From JBAYHN01 sp041666125 (GTDB lineage Bacteria > Patescibacteriota > Gracilibacteria > UBA1369 > UM-FILTER-53-11), in the NCBI GenBank assembly GCA_041666125.1, contig JBAYHN010000057.1, forward strand, positions 1 to 8,791: DNA of 8,791 bases, written 5' to 3'. The translations under genes were made by a program, and so were the position numbers. Below are positions 5,588 to 8,791 of the stretch, piece by piece. Under the pieces are notes generated by a model, which saw only the letters and a list, made by a program, of their open reading frames with translations, was not told the DNA's origin and did not search any database. Position 1 is the first letter of the stretch. The number at the start of each line of letters is the position of its first letter.

Positions 5588-8317
5588 ATGAATGGAGACG
5601 GCGCAGAAGCAGGGCTGGGTGTACGTAACATTGAAGGCGCAGTCGCCTTGAGTGAATTACTAACTGCACCGGAAGAGCCACAAAGAACTGCGGAAGAACT
5701 CGCGAGAAGATTTTCCACATGTTTTGAAGTAGACCTTGCGATGTGGGATATGAGCGAATTAAAAGGCAACAGAGATTTATCTCAAATGTTAGTTCCTGTT
5801 TTGGAAGGCATATTGTCAGACACCCCGGGAAAAGAGCGTTCCAGTCCGGATAAACTTCAGCGCCATTGTTTTGAGCGGTTGGCTATTAATTTCAGATCAC
5901 AATTAAGTGCATCGCTAAAACAAAATAATTTACGTCCTGCGTTGTTTTATCTTGTACTATACGTCTTTAATTCCAGGGCACTTGGCAAACCTTTTTCAAA
6001 TCCTCTCGCATATTTAGAAATTATTGAAGAGCGAATCGCCGCAATGGCTAATGGCGAGCAAAATCAACTTTCGGCAATTCTGGAAAGATTAAAGGGGTTC
6101 CCTCCTTTTTCGCATGCATTAAAGGGGCTACCTCAAACAACTTTTGCGCCTTCACAGGAAACAGGCACCCGGCCACCTGCGAAACTTCCTGCGGAAGAAG
6201 GCGAGACTCCCCCTGTCGGTCAGCCGGAATTAGTGCCACTGGGAGAAATGAATCGGCTAATAGCAGAGAGTAGAGGTGCTCAATTGCAACGTGATTGGGA
6301 AAGCGTTGTTAATCTTCAGAGGCAAATTCTCAAAATAGCTGCAGATCAAAGAAAGCCAATGGTTGTATTAATACGCGGACTCATAAATATAGGCAGAACA
6401 GATGAAGCGTTGGAATGTTTAAGTTGGCTTGAACGGTTATCAAATTTAAATGATATGGATCGTGACTTTATTAGAAGGGCATATTGTCATATTAGGGATT
6501 TGAAACAGGGTGAAGGATCGGGAACCGAGGGTATGCAGGACAGGTCGTCGCCTACAATGAGACAACTAATAGGGGCAAGTATAAGATTTCAGCGTATTGG
6601 CGAGTGGGAAAAGGTCATTATATTTCAAAAACAGATAATTGAAGAATTGGCAAAGGTGAGAAGAGCAAAGGCTGGGGCAATTATTATACTCATACGCGCG
6701 CTTGGAAGATCTGGCAAAATAGATGAAGCGGCGGATTGGTTGGGCAGGTTGGAACGGTTGCCGAATTTAACAGCTGAAGATCGTGGCTTTATTGAAAGGA
6801 CAAAACTACTTATCGAGGAATTGCGACAAGGGGCGGGCTCGCCTGTCGAAGACCCGACCGCGGGTAAGCCCGATGAACCGGCTCAAGAATTAGCAGCCAA
6901 AGGAGCTGATGTCGCCCCAGAAATACAAACGCTTGAATTTAAAACATTAAAAGATTTTTTGAACTTTTTAAAAAACAACGCCGAACGCTGGCCTACCGTG
7001 CGCGATCATTCGGATTGGCATGTAATTCCGCAACCGCTAAGACGCCAGACAGATTCTGCATGGCTAGGGTTTAACAGGACCGTTCATAAATGTATCGATT
7101 CGGTTGCTGAACGGAATTTTTGGAACTGTATTGGTTCAGCTTTTGGACTTGCCACGGGAAAATTGCACGCAATTAACTCGACTCAATTACAAGAACTTTT
7201 AACTTCATTTCAATCTCAAATTGATTTTATAGATGCGTTTATTTCTGTGCCGGTGGTTGTGAAAGAGGAACCAGCTGCAGATGAAGCACTAATGCCAAGC
7301 CTGATGCCAACGGAAGAACCCCCTATTGAACCGGCGCCGGCATCGGCAGAACTTCAACCTCTTGTGGGGGCAAGTGTAGCAACGGAGCTTGAGCCCGTTG
7401 CGCCGACCGAATTGCCACCTGCTCCAGAACCACCTGTGGATGAGCCCGAACCTCCAACCAAGCCATTAAACGGACCGGAATTAATGGCACAAATCAGAGG
7501 GATGAGCAGAGAGGCCGAGGAGGCCGGCGACTGGGAAACAGCCGCTGAACTTCGCAGGCAACTAATTCAATTGGCCGAAAAAAACGGCCAGCCAGTGGCC
7601 GCGTCAACTCAAAAACTCATACGTGCACTAATCAATCTCGGTGATCCGGATGGGGCCGAGATGCTTCTTGTTAAATTACCGCAATTGTCAGGCTTTGATG
7701 TTGATCGAGGGGCCAAATTTGTAGCACATGCTGCCTCTCATATTGAAGGTTTACGAGGAACGCGTGCACATACCGAATCACCACTATCTCTTCCGCCGGC
7801 TGTTGCTGTGAAAAGCAAACCGGCGCCGAGAACGCCCGCTGCATCAGCCCCCGAACAAAATCCTCGGCCAACTTGTTTACCGGCCGCGCCAGAAGAACGA
7901 ACCGAAACCGGATTAAACATAGATTATAGTAGGTTCGATAGAATGCTTGAATCTTTGGCTCGAGAACTTGGTAGCTGCGAAATGCATGAACAGGGTGAGC
8001 TGTGGCGCGTTTTGCCTGAACCGGATGCCGAAAAACTCACTGGCGTATTGAAATATAAGAAGCGCGATTGCCTACGCAATTATCCCGATGATCCACACAG
8101 ATTTCCTCATCCGGACAACATCGGACAAAGGACCGCCGATAAAAAGAAAAAAGGAAAAAGAGAAGAAAAGCCGAAGAGGCTAAAAAGTTTACACTCTCAA
8201 TTCTGGAAAGAATTTGGTGCCGTCGAAGAAATGATACATGCCCGTTTAGTCCATATCGAAGCGGTACATAGGCTTATTAAAAACTTACCGGAAGGCATTA
8301 ACGACCAGGGCGAATAA
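5588..8317 (+). CDS. 909-aa modular protein with TPR-like (A) and WxVxPxP (B) repeats, function unknown
   Basis: I do not recognise a characterised family. No signal peptide or membrane helix is seen, so it is probably cytoplasmic. Residues 1-185 form a mostly helical N-terminal region without internal repeats I can see. After a Pro-rich linker come A1 (218-308), A2 (322-415) and B1 (450-556). A Pro/Glu-rich linker (557-627) leads to A3 (628-724), a Pro/Ala linker (725-780) and B2 (781-901). A modules share [DE]WE followed by LIR[AG]L, then G-x-x-D-[EG]-A and a late DR, resembling helical TPR-type repeats used for protein binding. B modules share W-x-V-[IL]-P-x-P and a later FW. B2 carries a Lys/Arg-rich insert (851-866). 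There is no catalytic motif; a scaffold or adaptor role is inferred only from the repeats. It starts at an ATG behind its own promoter and is unlikely to be co-transcribed with the glycosyltransferase. Confidence 0.85.
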   Translation: MNGDGAEAGLGVRNIEGAVALSELLTAPEEPQRTAEELARRFSTCFEVDLAMWDMSELKGNRDLSQMLVPVLEGILSDTPGKERSSPDKLQRHCFERLAINFRSQLSASLKQNNLRPALFYLVLYVFNSRALGKPFSNPLAYLEIIEERIAAMANGEQNQLSAILERLKGFPPFSHALKGLPQTTFAPSQETGTRPPAKLPAEEGETPPVGQPELVPLGEMNRLIAESRGAQLQRDWESVVNLQRQILKIAADQRKPMVVLIRGLINIGRTDEALECLSWLERLSNLNDMDRDFIRRAYCHIRDLKQGEGSGTEGMQDRSSPTMRQLIGASIRFQRIGEWEKVIIFQKQIIEELAKVRRAKAGAIIILIRALGRSGKIDEAADWLGRLERLPNLTAEDRGFIERTKLLIEELRQGAGSPVEDPTAGKPDEPAQELAAKGADVAPEIQTLEFKTLKDFLNFLKNNAERWPTVRDHSDWHVIPQPLRRQTDSAWLGFNRTVHKCIDSVAERNFWNCIGSAFGLATGKLHAINSTQLQELLTSFQSQIDFIDAFISVPVVVKEEPAADEALMPSLMPTEEPPIEPAPASAELQPLVGASVATELEPVAPTELPPAPEPPVDEPEPPTKPLNGPELMAQIRGMSREAEEAGDWETAAELRRQLIQLAEKNGQPVAASTQKLIRALINLGDPDGAEMLLVKLPQLSGFDVDRGAKFVAHAASHIEGLRGTRAHTESPLSLPPAVAVKSKPAPRTPAASAPEQNPRPTCLPAAPEERTETGLNIDYSRFDRMLESLARELGSCEMHEQGELWRVLPEPDAEKLTGVLKYKKRDCLRNYPDDPHRFPHPDNIGQRTADKKKKGKREEKPKRLKSLHSQFWKEFGAVEEMIHARLVHIEAVHRLIKNLPEGINDQGE
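6239..6511 (+). repeat. Module A1 of the 909-aa protein (residues 218-308)
   Basis: First TPR-like module. Key positions are W237 in DWESV, LIRGLINIGRTDEAL at 261-275 and DRDFI from 291. The loop between the Trp and LIR is four residues shorter than in the other two copies. Confidence 0.7.
6551..6832 (+). repeat. Module A2 of the 909-aa protein (residues 322-415)
   Basis: Second TPR-like module, in tandem with A1. Key positions are W340 in EWEKV, LIRALGRSGKIDEA at 368-381 and DRGFI from 398. Its second half is close to A1 at DNA level too (shared stretches around GATGAAGCG, GAACGGTT and GACTTTATT/GGCTTTATT), suggesting a fairly recent duplication. Confidence 0.7.
6935..7255 (+). repeat. Module B1 of the 909-aa protein (residues 450-556)
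   Basis: First copy of a module unrelated to A. Phe457-Leu458 starts a helix; 20 residues later comes W477 of WHVIPQP (477-483), then an Arg-containing helix and FW at 511-512, ending in a helix rich in Gln and Leu. Confidence 0.6.
7469..7759 (+). repeat. Module A3 of the 909-aa protein (residues 628-724)
   Basis: Third, more diverged TPR-like module, placed after the Pro/Glu-rich linker. Key positions are W649 in DWETA, LIRALINLGDPDGAE at 677-691 and DRGAK from 706. Spacing between the Trp and LIR (28 residues) equals that in A2. Confidence 0.65.
7928..8290 (+). repeat. Module B2 of the 909-aa protein (residues 781-901)
   Basis: Second copy of module B. Met786-Leu787 is followed exactly 20 residues later by W806 of WRVLPEP (806-812), the same spacing as in B1 without gaps, and FW recurs at 872-873. 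Between these lies a His/Asp/Pro-rich stretch and a strongly basic segment (about 851-866), neither matched in B1. Confidence 0.55.
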
Positions 8318-8343
8318 TAAAATCCGTTTTCTTTTGGCCAAAA

Positions 8344-8372
8344 TTCCAAATTCAATTTTCTTCTGCTACAAT
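8344..8372 (+). promoter_or_regulatory. Extended -10 promoter of pepA
   Basis: TGCTACAAT is an extended -10 (TG at 8364-8365, TACAAT at 8367-8372) ending 11 bases before the ATG at 8383. A poor TTCCAA -35 match lies 17 bases upstream. The leader would be about 3-4 nt, with no Shine-Dalgarno. The box overlaps an in-frame ATG at 8371, which argues against that codon as the start. Confidence 0.55.
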
Positions 8373-8382
8373 GCTTTTGCAT

Positions 8383-8791
8383 ATGAAATTGGAATTTACA
8401 AATAAGCCGACAAAAGATTCTTTTGTAATTTATCCGGTTTTTAAAAATGTGCGTTTGCGTGACGCGGCGCTTAATTTTCTAGTGGGCCGCCTACGCCAAA
8501 ACGCTGAGTTTGAAGCCAAAAACGAACAGACCTTCTTTCTGTTTGAAAAAGTAAAATCGATGCCAAAAAAAGTGCTTTTGCTCGGACTTGGTGATCCAAA
8601 AAAAATAAATACTACGGAAATACTCAATGCATTTGGTTCTGCTGCAAAAAATGCGGCAAGCCATAGCGCAAAAAAAATCAGCATAATATTTAATGATGAT
8701 TTAATTCCATTCGCGCAGGAAATTGCCGAGGGAATTGTGCTTGGCTCATATAATGCCGCTCCGGAATATAAAACCGGCGAAGAACAAAAAA
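8383..8791 (+). CDS. pepA: Leucyl aminopeptidase (M17 family), N-terminal part, cut by window end
   Basis: The first 136 codons of an M17 cytosolic aminopeptidase, which removes N-terminal residues from peptides using two metal ions. Only the N-terminal macro-like domain is present. Recognisable family segments are KKVLLLGLGDPKKI (about residues 62-75), a following helix with repeated Ala/Lys (NAFGSAAKNAASHSAKK) and EIAEGIVLGSYNAAPEYKT near the window end, the usual lead-in to the catalytic domain. The metal-binding and catalytic residues lie beyond the window, so activity cannot be judged. ATG 8383 is preferred to the in-frame ATG 8371 because the latter falls inside the proposed -10 box. 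Intact members are usually 450-500 residues. The gene has its own promoter and no evident functional link to its upstream neighbour. Confidence 0.85.
   Translation, partial: MKLEFTNKPTKDSFVIYPVFKNVRLRDAALNFLVGRLRQNAEFEAKNEQTFFLFEKVKSMPKKVLLLGLGDPKKINTTEILNAFGSAAKNAASHSAKKISIIFNDDLIPFAQEIAEGIVLGSYNAAPEYKTGEEQK

Noticed and set aside
8371..8382. In-frame ATG at 8371 as the pepA start
   Set aside because: It falls inside the TACAAT -10 box, so the codon would not be on the transcript; ATG 8383 also gives a more usual family N terminus.

Overview
The window reads as a piece of a bacterial chromosome of moderate to low GC content, using the standard stop codons: TGA ends the glycosyltransferase and never occurs in frame inside a long gene. 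Two traits stand out. Shine-Dalgarno sequences are essentially absent, and several start codons instead sit 7-15 bases downstream of a good -10 box, as expected for leaderless or near-leaderless transcripts. Core genes are also interleaved with proteins I cannot place in a family. Together these suggest an uncultured lineage such as the Candidate Phyla Radiation/Patescibacteria (for example Peregrinibacteria-like), but this is a low-confidence inference; no phylogenetic marker was tested.

Bases 1-3794 hold a same-strand metabolic cluster: the 3' part of lipA (lipoyl synthase), then pdhA, pdhB and pdhC for E1-alpha, E1-beta and lipoyl-bearing E2 of a 2-oxo acid (most likely pyruvate) dehydrogenase complex. 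LipA completes the lipoyl cofactor that E2 carries, so the genes form one functional unit. lipA and pdhA overlap, pdhB follows after 17 bases, and pdhC has its own extended -10 promoter. No E3 (lpd), lipB or lplA is visible here.

Bases 3795-4163 are a non-protein region. They hold a long imperfect inverted repeat, a 12-bp hairpin, a complete tRNA-Asp(GTC) on the minus strand with its probable promoter, and a dyad overlapping the next plus-strand promoter.

Bases 4164-8317 are accessory in character: a 133-aa protein of unknown function, a compact GT4-type glycosyltransferase, and a 909-aa modular, predicted cytoplasmic protein. The large protein contains three copies of a TPR-like helical module (A) and two copies of a module with a W-x-V-[IL]-P-x-P core (B), in the order A-A-B-A-B, joined by Pro/Glu/Ala-rich linkers. 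This protein is the strongest candidate for something undescribed. Each of these genes appears to have its own promoter, so they need not form an operon.

From 8383 to the window end runs the N-terminal part of an M17 leucyl aminopeptidase (pepA), cut by the window edge and again preceded by an extended -10 box placed for a near-leaderless mRNA.
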